A stretch of 64,000 nucleotides of DNA from Collinsella aerofaciens (lineage in GTDB: Bacteria > Actinomycetota > Coriobacteriia > Coriobacteriales > Coriobacteriaceae), in contig NZ_JAQLFP010000006.1 in assembly GCF_028207065.1 (NCBI RefSeq), forward strand, positions 1-64,000, written 5' to 3'. Position numbers and translations under genes: made by a program. The notes beneath the pieces are model-generated. The model had not been told where the DNA came from. It did no database searches and saw only the letters and a list, made by a program, of their open reading frames with translations. The first letter of the stretch is position 1; every line of letters begins with the position of its first letter. Below are positions 38,101-46,796 of this stretch, piece by piece.

Positions 38101-39866
38101 AGGTCTATCCCTGGATCGCCGAGGTCCGTCAGTCCACGCCCGGCATTGGCCTGATCTCGCCTCCGCCGCACCACGACATCTACTCCATCGAGGACCTGGC
38201 AGAGCTGATCTTTGACCTTAAGAACGCCAACCCCGGCGCGCGCGTGTCGGTCAAGCTGGTCAGCGAGGCCGGCGTCGGCACCATCGCCACCGGTGTGGCC
38301 AAGGGTGCTGCCGACAAGATCTTGATCAGCGGCCACAATGGCGGCTCGGGTGCCGCGGCGCGCGACTCCATCTGGCATGCGGGTCTGCCGCTGGAGCTTG
38401 GTCTTGCCGAGGCCCAGCAGACGCTGCTGCAAAACGGTCTGCGCTCACGCGTGGTGCTCGAGGCCGACGGCAAGCTCATGGACGGCACCGATGTTGCCGT
38501 CGCCTGCTTGCTGGGCGCCGAGGAGTTTGGCTTTGCGACCATGCCGCTCATCTCCATGGGCTGCCTCATGCAGCGCGACTGCCAGCAGGATACCTGCCCG
38601 GCCGGCATCGCCACGCAAAACTGCCGTCTGCGTCGCGGCTTCCGCGGTAAGCCCGAGCACGTTGAGCACTTTATGCTCTTTGTTGCCGAGCAGCTGCGCG
38701 AGGTCATGGCGAGCCTGGGCTTCCGCACCGTCGACGAGATGGTTGGCCATCCCGAGTGCCTGCGCCAGATCGAGATCCCGGGCAACCGCAAGGCCAACCT
38801 GCTCGATCTGTCGCCCGTGCTGGCGAGCGCGACCTGCGAGTTCGGTGCTCATATCCCGGGTGCCGACGGTCGCCACTTCCTGCCGCAGATGGCCGCGGAC
38901 AGTGAGCTCGACAAGACGCTCGACTCCACGTTGTTTGTGCCCTATACGGCCGATGCCCGTGCGCACCTGCGTCCGATTCGCTTCCGCGCCGATATCGCCA
39001 ACGTCAACCGCTGCGTGGGCACCATCCTGGGCAACGCGGTGACCAAGGCGCATCCCGAGGGCCTGCCCGCCGGCTCCATCACCATCGATTGCGATGGCTC
39101 GGCTGGTCAGAGCTTTGGCGCCTTCCTGCCGCGTGGCATTACGCTCAACGTGTGCGGCGACGCCAACGACTACTTTGGCAAGGGCCTTTCGGGCGGCGAG
39201 GTGTCGGTGCGCCCCAACCCGCATGCGACCTACAAGTTCGACGAGAACATCATCGTGGGCAACGTTGCGTTCTTTGGCGCCACGAGCGGCCGCGGCTTCA
39301 TTAACGGTCTTGCCGGCCAGCGTTTTGCCGTGCGCAACTCCGGTGCCACCGTGGTGGTCGAGGGCTGCGGCAACCATGGCTGCGAGTACATGACGGGCGG
39401 TCTGGCGCTCATCCTGGGCGAGGTCGGGCAGAATTTTGCTGCCGGCATGACAGGCGGCGTGGCCTATGTCTTTGACCAGTACGGCACGCTCAGTGCCCGC
39501 GTGAACCACGAGAGCGTTGAGCTCAAGGCCCCGACGGCCGGCGAGCTGGCGCAGATTCGCGAGCTCATCCAGGAGCACGTGGACGCGACGCAGAGCCCGC
39601 GCGGCATTAAGCTGCTCTACAGCTTTGAGACGATGAGCAAGCACTTTGTGAAGGTCATTCCGACCGAGTACGAGCGCGTGCTGGCGATTGTCTCCGCGGG
39701 CGAGGCTGCCGGCAAGACGCATGCGCAGGCCGAGGAGCTGGCGTTTGACATCGTGACCGGTCGCGCGAGTGCCGCGGATGTCGCTCGCTTCGATGTTGCG
39801 GGCGGTGCTGCGGGTGCTGCGTCCGTGGCTGCCAGCTCTGTTGCTTCGACCAAGAAGGAGGCGTAA
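35169..39866 (+). CDS. gltB: Glutamate synthase, large subunit
   Basis: 1565 residues. Makes two glutamate from glutamine and 2-oxoglutarate. The N-terminal glutaminase domain has its nucleophilic Cys in DACGIGALAD at residue 21, implying removal of a 20-residue propeptide. The FMN synthase domain includes KPGEGGHLPGKKV and SGHNGGSGAAARDS; the 3Fe-4S cluster ligands are in CLMQRDCQQDTCPAGIATQ; the C-terminal GXGXG helix includes GGLALILGEVGQNFAAGM. A Ala/Ser-rich tail of about 25 residues ends ASSVASTKKEA. gltD follows after 5 bases. GGGGAGG precedes the ATG. Confidence 0.97.
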   Translation: MQADSAQQQGLYRPEFDHDACGIGALADINGERHHQILDDALSILVNLEHRGGTGLEKNTGDGAGILFQVPHHFFRKEAQKCGQILPAEGDYGVAMLFFPQDDKGVEDARRVFEEGCAEAGVPLLFWREVPVDPHDLGETARACMPTILQAFLGRPDDTPAGDAFERRLYVCRRTIEKKADTEFALRDKIFYVCSMSSRTIVYKGMLVATQMRRFFIDLNDAAVKTAVALVHSRYSTNTTPSWERAHPNRFIIHNGEINTLKGNVNWIRAREPNLYSPVLQHDLERVMPIINREGSDSAILDNVLEFLVMNGRPLTRAASMLLPEPWDHNDSLSEERRAYDAYQSMLMEPWDGPAAIAFTDGRTLGAALDRNGLRPARYYVTRDGRFMLASEVGTIEVSPENILTSGCLGPGQMLEVDFARGRVIYNDELRARYAKETPYRDWIAEETLTVDALDEPVAATPAEDAEVPAAVRMAKLGYHWDDVDEVVRPMAQQGKAPLASMGIDAPLACLSKKTRSFFDYFYQLFAQVTNPPIDALREHMVTSTTLYLGNHGNLLEDSRTACQLVRLERPLLSEEEFDRICAIDRVGFKTRRFRAVYRRDAGEGALQAALKQLAEDVEAAVRDGVNIVVLSDRAAAGEVPVPSLLAVGCVHNHLIRAGVRTFADIVVECGDAVSPHDFAALVGYSASGIYPYNAHACIRDLAARGDLDVTAGQGIDNYNKAATAGIVSIMSKMGISTVQSYHSAQIFEAVGFTPEFVNAYFAGTVSRVGGMGVEDVEREQNERYDAALAILKSPAPDQLPTLGLTKWRPLGGEDHLIDPQTVYLLQTACREDSYDTFKEYSARLHRTGRAVRLRDLLDFNASGRTPVSLDEVEPALNIVRRFNTGAMSYGSISKEAHECMAIAMNRLHGRSNSGEGGEDPHRETPLANGDPKNSAIKQVASARFGVTSRYLCSAFEIQIKMAQGAKPGEGGHLPGKKVYPWIAEVRQSTPGIGLISPPPHHDIYSIEDLAELIFDLKNANPGARVSVKLVSEAGVGTIATGVAKGAADKILISGHNGGSGAAARDSIWHAGLPLELGLAEAQQTLLQNGLRSRVVLEADGKLMDGTDVAVACLLGAEEFGFATMPLISMGCLMQRDCQQDTCPAGIATQNCRLRRGFRGKPEHVEHFMLFVAEQLREVMASLGFRTVDEMVGHPECLRQIEIPGNRKANLLDLSPVLASATCEFGAHIPGADGRHFLPQMAADSELDKTLDSTLFVPYTADARAHLRPIRFRADIANVNRCVGTILGNAVTKAHPEGLPAGSITIDCDGSAGQSFGAFLPRGITLNVCGDANDYFGKGLSGGEVSVRPNPHATYKFDENIIVGNVAFFGATSGRGFINGLAGQRFAVRNSGATVVVEGCGNHGCEYMTGGLALILGEVGQNFAAGMTGGVAYVFDQYGTLSARVNHESVELKAPTAGELAQIRELIQEHVDATQSPRGIKLLYSFETMSKHFVKVIPTEYERVLAIVSAGEAAGKTHAQAEELAFDIVTGRASAADVARFDVAGGAAGAASVAASSVASTKKEA

Positions 39867-39871
39867 GTGCC

Positions 39872-41353
<1,482 letters not shown>

Positions 41354-41706
41354 AGTAGTCATTTAAGAACGTCCTCAATGACTAGTCATTTTTTGTCTAG
41401 TCGTTGGGGACACTCTTTGCGAGCGATTTGCTCGTTTGTCGACGTACGGGTGTTCATTTGTCGACTTCTTGGGCTGTGGTCACCTGTTGTTTCTGTGGTG
41501 GCTGCGGGCATCTGGCTCAAAAGGGCGGGTTGGCTGTCTATGTCTACCTGCGGTTTTGTTGCGGTGGACTCATTCGGTCAAGTGTCCCGTCAAGTGTTTG
41601 GTTAGCATCTGGTTTGCAGTCGAAGGCCTATTTTGCCCGCGCTTGCCTCGGTTGCCCACCCTCCCCGTAAGCTCAAATTGAGGTCCATCAGTTTGAGGAG
41701 GATGCC
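41354..41706. other. Gene-free interval
   Basis: 353 bp, visibly less GC-rich than its neighbours. Open frames here have no ribosome site or recognisable protein. An AATGACTAGTCATT palindrome followed by TTTT at 41377-41394 is a possible weak terminator of gltBD. GAGGAGG near 41694 belongs to the next gene. Confidence 0.6.
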
Positions 41707-42414
41707 ATGACTGACCAAGTTTTTGACCGAGCAGAGCTGGCTGAAGCCGTCGGCAACGATATTGCCGACATGGCCCAATTTTGGATGCTGCGGAAGTTCC
41801 AGTTTTTGGAGCCGGCGCGCGAGCAGTTCGAAATTATTGTCGATCCGTGGCTCAGCTATTGCGAGGAACCTTCTCAAAACGAAATCATGGCCTACAACAT
41901 GGCGTTTACCGATTGGTTGCTCTTTGAGCGCCCCTATTATCATGGCGCGACGCTGCTGGAGCTGTATGTTGACGAACCGCCGGCATCGCTTGCGCCCGCG
42001 GCGCTCAAGCGGCTTAAGCAAGTGCGCGGCACGCATTACTTTTCGCGTTTTGGCATTTTGGACAAGGATCCTGCAGCTGGTATGGTCGTGCTGCGTGACA
42101 CGCGCACCGATCATCGCTTTGATGTCTACGACCCGCATATCGTGCAAAAGGAGCATTGGAGCGACGGTGCCATTGCGGTGCGCCTCGCCTGCGTCGACGA
42201 TGTCTGGCTGACGGTGGGACAGCTCTATCTGTATGACATCGCGCGCCTGAGTGACACAGCGGTCGACGGGCCAGGTGCCGTGCATCCGGAGGACCTGGAG
42301 GACGGTTTCGACACCTCGTGCATCAGCTTCTTCTTACGGCTGGTCCGCGACATCATGGGCGCCCAGGGGCGCTACGTGAAGTCGCTCAATATTTACGAGC
42401 AGGAGTGGGAGTAG
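41707..42414 (+). CDS. Hypothetical protein
   Basis: 235 residues, soluble, acidic and rich in aromatic residues. The sequence contains no motif I recognise; FTDWLLFERPYYHGATLLE and THYFSRFGILDKDPAAGMVV look like a folded alpha/beta protein, and the C-terminus ends KSLNIYEQEWE. The start follows a strong GAGGAGG. It stands alone between gltD and a cluster of TGTAACA palindromes. No function is proposed. Confidence 0.7.
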   Translation: MTDQVFDRAELAEAVGNDIADMAQFWMLRKFQFLEPAREQFEIIVDPWLSYCEEPSQNEIMAYNMAFTDWLLFERPYYHGATLLELYVDEPPASLAPAALKRLKQVRGTHYFSRFGILDKDPAAGMVVLRDTRTDHRFDVYDPHIVQKEHWSDGAIAVRLACVDDVWLTVGQLYLYDIARLSDTAVDGPGAVHPEDLEDGFDTSCISFFLRLVRDIMGAQGRYVKSLNIYEQEWE

Positions 42415-42447
42415 GGGATGTGACTGGTGTCGCCCTGCTGCCTTGAC

Positions 42448-42508
42448 TTTGTCTCAATCTGTAACGTTTGGCGGCTGTTTGGGCCCGTAACTGTTACAGA
42501 TTGAGATG
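42448..42508. repeat. TGTAACA palindrome, copy 3
   Basis: TTTGTCTCAATCTGTAAC arm and CTGTTACAGATTGAGA arm, centre diverged. Confidence 0.85.
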
Positions 42509-42528
42509 TTCGGCAACGGGTTGGGAGA

Positions 42529-42590
42529 ATGTCTCGATCTGTAACATCTACAGGCTAAAAGTCGACCTTGCTGTTACAGATCGAGACAAA
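42529..42590. repeat. TGTAACA palindrome, copy 4
   Basis: TGTCTCGATCTGTAACA and TGTTACAGATCGAGACA arms, perfect, 21 bases after copy 3. Confidence 0.88.
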
Positions 42591-42608
42591 GGTTGGCGGC
42601 TGCCGAAA

Positions 42609-42668
42609 GATCTTGTTCTGTAACAACTAGAGGCTCAAAGACTGTCTTCCTGTTACAGATCAAGACAT
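42609..42668. repeat. TGTAACA palindrome, copy 5
   Basis: GATCTTGTTCTGTAACA and TGTTACAGATCAAGAC arms with a few mismatches. It ends 18 bases before the next gene, just upstream of its ribosome site. Confidence 0.83.
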
Positions 42669-42686
42669 TTATCAGCGGAGGCAACG

Positions 42687-43763
42687 GTGACGATGGTCCA
42701 TTTGTCCGATGTGGTGGTGATGGAAGTGCCTAATACCGTTCTCAAACACAAGCATACGACTCGCAACACGTTGGCGCGGAATAGGATGCTTGCCAGGCTC
42801 ACGGAGGCGGCTGAACAAGGCGTGCTGCTTGTGACACACGACAATGCCGAGCTCATGTGGCTGCGGCGTCATGTTGGAACCGACGATATCGCGGAACCCG
42901 AGCCGTATTTGTTCTGCTTTCAACATGATTGGGGTGTGCTGACGCCGGCGGAGCGAACGCTGCGTACCATCAAAGGGCTTGCAGAGTTTCATCCCGATTG
43001 GGCGTTTTGGGGCTATGACGCGGCGCTTTTGTGGGGTCTGGAGGTGCCGAATGATCTGCTTGGGTCGCGTTTTCTTGTTAAGACGGGTTGTTCGGTGACG
43101 TTGAGCGGCGGGTGCAGGTTGTTGCGTCCGCAGATGGCGGGCGCACTCGAGCATGTTGATGGCGTGCGGGTGACGTCGTTTTGGCGCACGGTGGAGGATT
43201 GCCTACTGCGTGCGCCGTTCTCCTACGGGTTGGCGATTGCCGATTCTGCACTGCGGGCGAAAGGCGTATCACGTGGGGATTTGTGCGAGCGCCTCCGCGC
43301 CGATTGCGAGGGCAGGCGAGGGTATCGCAGGGCACAGGTGATTGCGTCGTATGCGGACGGGCTGTCTGAAAACGGCGGCGAGTCTCGGTTCCGAGCATTC
43401 TTTATTGCGTACGGCTTTCCGGTTCCGGAGCTGCAGGTGGAGTTTCGCGACCCGCTCGATCCGAGCCAGGTGTTTCGCGTCGACTATTTTTGGCGGCTCG
43501 AGGACGGGACGTGTGTCATCGGCGAGCTCGACGGAAAGGGGAAGTACACCTTGCAGAGCGGCGAGGGTCGGGAGTCGGTTGACCCATTCGTGGCAGAGCG
43601 TCAGCGGGAATCTCATCTGACAATGCTCGGGCATAAGGTGCTTCGGTTTACGTTTAACGAACTCAAAGGCCCGGGGAAGCTAGTCGAGAAAATGAGGCTG
43701 GCGGGTATTCCTCGGCAGGTTGAATTGGCTGAGGAGTGGAGATGCCAGTGGTATGGGCGCTGA
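42687..43763 (+). CDS. DUF559/AbiEi-like protein
   Basis: 358 residues. The C-terminal 120 residues look like DUF559 (Vsr-like PD-(D/E)xK nuclease fold): GESRFRAFFIAYGFPVPELQ, FRVDYFWRLEDGTCVIGELDGKGKY and RQRESHLTMLGHKVLRFTFNEL, with Glu/Asp at the expected acidic positions. In actinobacteria this domain commonly follows an AbiEi-type antitoxin/transcription-regulator region, and the N-terminal half could be that, but is not clearly recognisable. No toxin gene is adjacent. Start GTG 42687 or ATG 42693; AGCGGAGG fits either. The gene is enclosed by TGTAACA palindromes on both sides. Possible defence-related protein. Confidence 0.65.
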   Translation: MTMVHLSDVVVMEVPNTVLKHKHTTRNTLARNRMLARLTEAAEQGVLLVTHDNAELMWLRRHVGTDDIAEPEPYLFCFQHDWGVLTPAERTLRTIKGLAEFHPDWAFWGYDAALLWGLEVPNDLLGSRFLVKTGCSVTLSGGCRLLRPQMAGALEHVDGVRVTSFWRTVEDCLLRAPFSYGLAIADSALRAKGVSRGDLCERLRADCEGRRGYRRAQVIASYADGLSENGGESRFRAFFIAYGFPVPELQVEFRDPLDPSQVFRVDYFWRLEDGTCVIGELDGKGKYTLQSGEGRESVDPFVAERQRESHLTMLGHKVLRFTFNELKGPGKLVEKMRLAGIPRQVELAEEWRCQWYGR

Positions 43764-43768
43764 GAGGT

Positions 43769-43830
43769 TTTGTCTCGATCTGTAACGTTTAGAGGTTGTT
43801 TGAGCTCGTAATTGTTACAGATCGAGACAA
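43769..43830. repeat. TGTAACA palindrome, copy 6
   Basis: TTTGTCTCGATCTGTAAC and TTGTTACAGATCGAGACAA arms, starting six bases after the stop of the DUF559 gene. Confidence 0.87.
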
Positions 43831-43850
43831 GCCGGTGAAACGTCGACCGA

Positions 43851-43912
43851 ATGTCTCGATCTGTAACATCAAGGGGCCCAATAACCCTGTACCTGTTACA
43901 GATTGAGACATT
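43851..43912. repeat. TGTAACA palindrome, copy 7
   Basis: ATGTCTCGATCTGTAACAT and CTGTTACAGATTGAGACAT arms. The following 147 bases carry the leader of the amidohydrolase gene. Confidence 0.87.
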
Positions 43913-44059
43913 TCCCTGGTGTCGCTGGGGTGGGACTGCAACGTGTTCCGTCTCCCCACATCCCCTCTTCCTTCCGTTAACCGATGCGTCTGCAGCAATC
44001 CAGCGGGACTAGGTGATAATGGACAAATGTTCAAGTTAATCGTGAGGGAGGAGCTCGAT

Positions 44060-45430
44060 ATGGCATCTGCCGATCGTTCCACGTTGTTTATCAATGCGAC
44101 CATTCTGGATGGTTCGGAGCATATGGAGCCGCAACCCGATATGGCCGTGACTGTTGAGCGCGGCGTCATCACCTGGATGGGGCCGAGTGCTGTGGCGCAG
44201 GCGCCTGCAGGTGCCGAGGTTATCGACCTGGGTGGTGCGTATCTCATGCCCGGTCTCATCAATATGCACGTGCACCTGTGCGGCTCGGGCAAGCCTGTCT
44301 CGGCCGGCGATGCGGGAGCGCTGATGAAGAAACTCGATAATCCCGTGGGGCGCGCCATCGTGCGCCGCATCCTCAAGGGCAGTGCCCAGCAGCAGCTGGC
44401 AAGCGGCGTGACCACGGTGCGCGGCGCGGGCGACCCGCTGTTTGCCGACATTGCCGTGCGCGACGCTATCGACGCCGGTAAGTATCAGGGTCCGCGCCTG
44501 GTAGCGCCGGGAACGGGCGTCACGGTGCCGGGCGGCCATGGTGCGGGCTTGTTCGCCCAGGTGGCCAACAGCCCCGTCGAGGCAGCCGAGCAGGTGCGAG
44601 ACCTGTATGCGCGCGGTGCCGATGTCATCAAGTTGTTCGTGACGGGCGGCGTGTTCGACGCGACCGAGGTGGGCGAGCCGGGTGTGCTGCGCATGCCGCT
44701 CGATGTCGCCGCGGCGGCGTGCAAGGCGGCGCACGAGGTGGGCCTGCCGGTTATGGCCCATGTCGAGAGCACCGAGGGCGTACGCGCCGCGCTCCAGGCC
44801 GGCGTCGACACAATCGAGCACGGCGCTCCGATGACGCCTGAGATTCTGGAGCTGTACCGCGGCGCCGCGGGAACACAGCTCGAGGGACGTGCGCCGAGTG
44901 TGACCTGCACGATTAGTCCGGCGCTGCCGTTTGTGTTGCTCGATCCGGAAAAGACCCATTCGACCGACACCCAAAAGAAGAACGGCGACATCGTGTGCTC
45001 GGGCATCATCGAGAGCGCCCGTGCCGCACTGGAAGCTGGCATTAAGGTGGGCCTGGGCACGGACTCAAGCTGCCCGTTCGTGACGCAGTACGACATGTGG
45101 CGTGAGGTTGCCTATTTTGCCAAGTATGTCGGTGTGAGCAACGCCTTCGCGCTGCATACGGCTACGCAAGTCAACGCCGAGCTGCTGGGGCTGGGCGGCG
45201 AGACCGGTACGATCGAGTGCGGCAAGGCCGCCGATATCCTGGTGACGCGCAAGAATCCGCTCGATGACCTGTGCGCTCTGCGTGAGCCGACGCATGTGAT
45301 GTGTCGCGGTGATCTGGTACGCAAGCTCAAGGTGAAGCGTATTCCCGAGGTGGACGCCGAGCTCGACGCGATTATGGCCATGCCTGCCGAGGCGCTGGCT
45401 GAGGAGCTGGCCCGCGACGGTGTGGCGTAG
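44060..45430 (+). CDS. Amidohydrolase family protein
   Basis: 456 residues. Metal-dependent hydrolase of the imidazolonepropionase/prolidase-like branch: GAYLMPGLINMHVHLCGSG (HxH metal site near 75), VTTVRGAGDP, the carboxylated-Lys position ADVIKLFVTGG, His motifs LPVMAHVESTEGV and DTIEHGAPM, and GTDSSCPFV with the last metal Asp. Substrate unknown; relatives cleave amino-acid or peptide amide bonds. Start at ATG 44060, directly after GGGAGGAG; earlier in-frame starts (44027, 43919) lie in the repeat-derived leader. Confidence 0.85.
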   Translation: MASADRSTLFINATILDGSEHMEPQPDMAVTVERGVITWMGPSAVAQAPAGAEVIDLGGAYLMPGLINMHVHLCGSGKPVSAGDAGALMKKLDNPVGRAIVRRILKGSAQQQLASGVTTVRGAGDPLFADIAVRDAIDAGKYQGPRLVAPGTGVTVPGGHGAGLFAQVANSPVEAAEQVRDLYARGADVIKLFVTGGVFDATEVGEPGVLRMPLDVAAAACKAAHEVGLPVMAHVESTEGVRAALQAGVDTIEHGAPMTPEILELYRGAAGTQLEGRAPSVTCTISPALPFVLLDPEKTHSTDTQKKNGDIVCSGIIESARAALEAGIKVGLGTDSSCPFVTQYDMWREVAYFAKYVGVSNAFALHTATQVNAELLGLGGETGTIECGKAADILVTRKNPLDDLCALREPTHVMCRGDLVRKLKVKRIPEVDAELDAIMAMPAEALAEELARDGVA

Positions 45431-45464
45431 ATGTGACAAAGGGGCAGCTCCGTTGCCGCATGCA

Positions 45465-45504
45465 AAAAGCCGAGGTCTCAACACGAGGCCTCGGCTTTTA
45501 TTTT
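45465..45504. terminator. Bidirectional terminator, convergent genes
   Basis: AAAAGCCGAGG and CCTCGGCTTTTA arms, T-rich on both strands. Serves the amidohydrolase gene and the zinc-ribbon protein gene. Confidence 0.88.
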
Positions 45505-45520
45505 TCCTATGGTGTAGCTG

Positions 45521-46000
45521 CTAGGAGCGCGTTTCCATCTTGGCGTGGCACTTGGGGCAAGTGACGCGGATCTTGCCCTTGCCCTTGGGGACGGACAGCA
45601 TCTGACCGCAGTTGGGACACTTGAGGTACGCCGTGGTCTTGCGGCCCTTCCACATCTTCTTGGCCGTTCGCTTGGCGCGCTCAAAGTCTTCCTTGCTGGT
45701 GCCGGCCGCGCGCGAGGCGTTGGCGGCCGCAGTCCCGCCGCCCAAGCTGGCGACGAACTTGCCTAGGCCGGGGACGTTTGCGGTCGCCGCGACAAAGGCA
45801 TCGTTCTCCTTGCGGCGCGCGTCGATGTTTTTGGACAGGCCGCGCAGCACGCCCAACACGATCACGGCGATGGCGATCCAGCTGAGCCACTGGATACGGG
45901 CCATCGATCCGATCATCGCGATGACGATTCCGGCAAAGCCCATCACGATGGTGAGCTCATCGGCGCCGTTGCGACCCTTCATAAAGTCATTCATGCACAT
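45521..46000 (-). CDS. Zinc-ribbon membrane protein
   Basis: 159 residues. Two hydrophobic helices (about 16-32 and 38-54), a basic linker, then a C-terminal zinc ribbon (CPNCGQM near residue 128 and CPKCHAK near 148) in a cytoplasmic Lys/Arg-rich tail. Looks like a small housekeeping-type membrane protein common in Coriobacteriia; role unknown. Start may be Met1 or Met3 (MNDFM); ribosome site strength favours neither clearly. Confidence 0.72.
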   Translation of the reverse strand: MCMNDFMKGRNGADELTIVMGFAGIVIAMIGSMARIQWLSWIAIAVIVLGVLRGLSKNIDARRKENDAFVAATANVPGLGKFVASLGGGTAAANASRAAGTSKEDFERAKRTAKKMWKGRKTTAYLKCPNCGQMLSVPKGKGKIRVTCPKCHAKMETRS

Positions 46001-46048
46001 TGCCTTTCATTCGATATGCTGCACGCCTTTATACCCGATTTAGAGCAA

Positions 46049-46106
46049 GGGGGACAAGTTCATCTGCACCAATGTGGTGCAAACGTACCTGTCCCCATTG
46101 CACCAA
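46049..46106. repeat. Palindromic repeat, GGTGCA/CCTGTCCCC family, copy 2
   Basis: GGGGGACAAGTT, TGCACCA, GGTGCA and CCTGTCCCC blocks in the order of the family; slightly eroded. It ends at the csoR stop codon. Confidence 0.75.
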
Positions 46107-46379
46107 TTACTTGGCGAGTTTGTCGACGACGCGTTCGATCTCGGCGAGCTTGGCGGCTTTGAGCTCCTCGTCGCCCGATTCGATGGCCGAGGCGACGCAG
46201 CCCTCAATGTGGGCCTTGAGCACGTCGGCGTTAATGCGCGCGAGGAGCGCCTGCGTTGCCATGAGCTGCGTGGAAATATCGACGCAGTAGCGGTCCTCCT
46301 CGACCATCCGCAGGATGCCGTCGATTTGACCGCGTGCCGTCTTGAGCATGCGGGTCACCGATTTATGGTCTGCCATCAT
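46107..46379 (-). CDS. csoR: Copper-sensing repressor CsoR
   Basis: 90 residues, all-helical CsoR/RcnR family. The Cu(I) ligands Cys-His-Cys can be seen: Cys in EDRYCVDIS, and His and Cys in KAHIEGCV. The copper-bound protein leaves its operator. It is the last gene of a minus-strand set with copA and the copper chaperone, whose promoter carries a matching operator at 49195-49211. Met1 or Met2 start is equivalent. Confidence 0.93.
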   Translation of the reverse strand: MMADHKSVTRMLKTARGQIDGILRMVEEDRYCVDISTQLMATQALLARINADVLKAHIEGCVASAIESGDEELKAAKLAEIERVVDKLAK

Positions 46380-46427
46380 GGCGGGTCCTCGTTTCTGGTC
46401 GATGGGGTCGAATGTCTCTGGTAGCTG

Positions 46428-46649
46428 CTACGCGGCGGTTACGGACAGGGCGTGGAACTTCTCGCCGGCGCCCTCGACGGCGGCAGCAAGCTGCTCGGCG
46501 GTCACGGTGTCGGCGCACTCCACCTGTACGGTCTGAGTCTCGTGATCGGCATCGGCGTCGGTCACGCCGGCAACGTTGAGCAGTGCCGTCTCGACAGTAG
46601 CGTCGCAGTGGCCGCACATGAGGCCGGAAGTCTTGATTGTGTATCGCAT
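46428..46649 (-). CDS. copZ: Copper chaperone, HMA domain
   Basis: 73 residues, a single heavy-metal-associated domain with Cu-binding GLMCGHCDATVETALLN near the N-terminus. Carries Cu(I) in the cytoplasm to CopA. Start at 46649 (MRYTIKTSG) with AGAGGA upstream. The frame is open 37 codons further, but that stretch reads through a palindrome (46679-46764) and is not thought to be coding. Confidence 0.9.
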   Translation of the reverse strand: MRYTIKTSGLMCGHCDATVETALLNVAGVTDADADHETQTVQVECADTVTAEQLAAAVEGAGEKFHALSVTAA

Positions 46650-46678
46650 CGGTATTCCTCTCTGTTGTGTCGGCTTTC

Positions 46679-46764
46679 CCAGGCACCCGACCTTGACCTT
46701 CAAGCCGTCGCTCGCGTACCAAAGTACGCGTCGCTCCTCTTTCAGGTCAATCTCTGGCACCTGG
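46679..46764. repeat. Large imperfect palindrome between copA and copZ
   Basis: Centre CGCGTAC-CAAA-GTACGCG, mid-stem TTGACCT/AGGTCAA and ends CCAGG/CCTGG make an 86-base imperfect hairpin. It lies between two genes of one operon and opens a frame extension in front of copZ. May modulate the copA to copZ ratio. Confidence 0.7.
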
Positions 46765-46796
46765 AAAACCCGTTCTAAATGGACGTAATAGTGAGC

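Noticed and set aside
41378..41670. Overlapping short frames with Cys and hydrophobic residues after gltD
   Set aside because: No ribosome site, no recognisable domain, three frames open at once in low-complexity DNA.
46428..46760. Longer CopZ starting at MPEIDLKE
   Set aside because: The extra 37 codons read through a palindrome; AGAGGA before the ATG at 46649 and family length support the shorter form.
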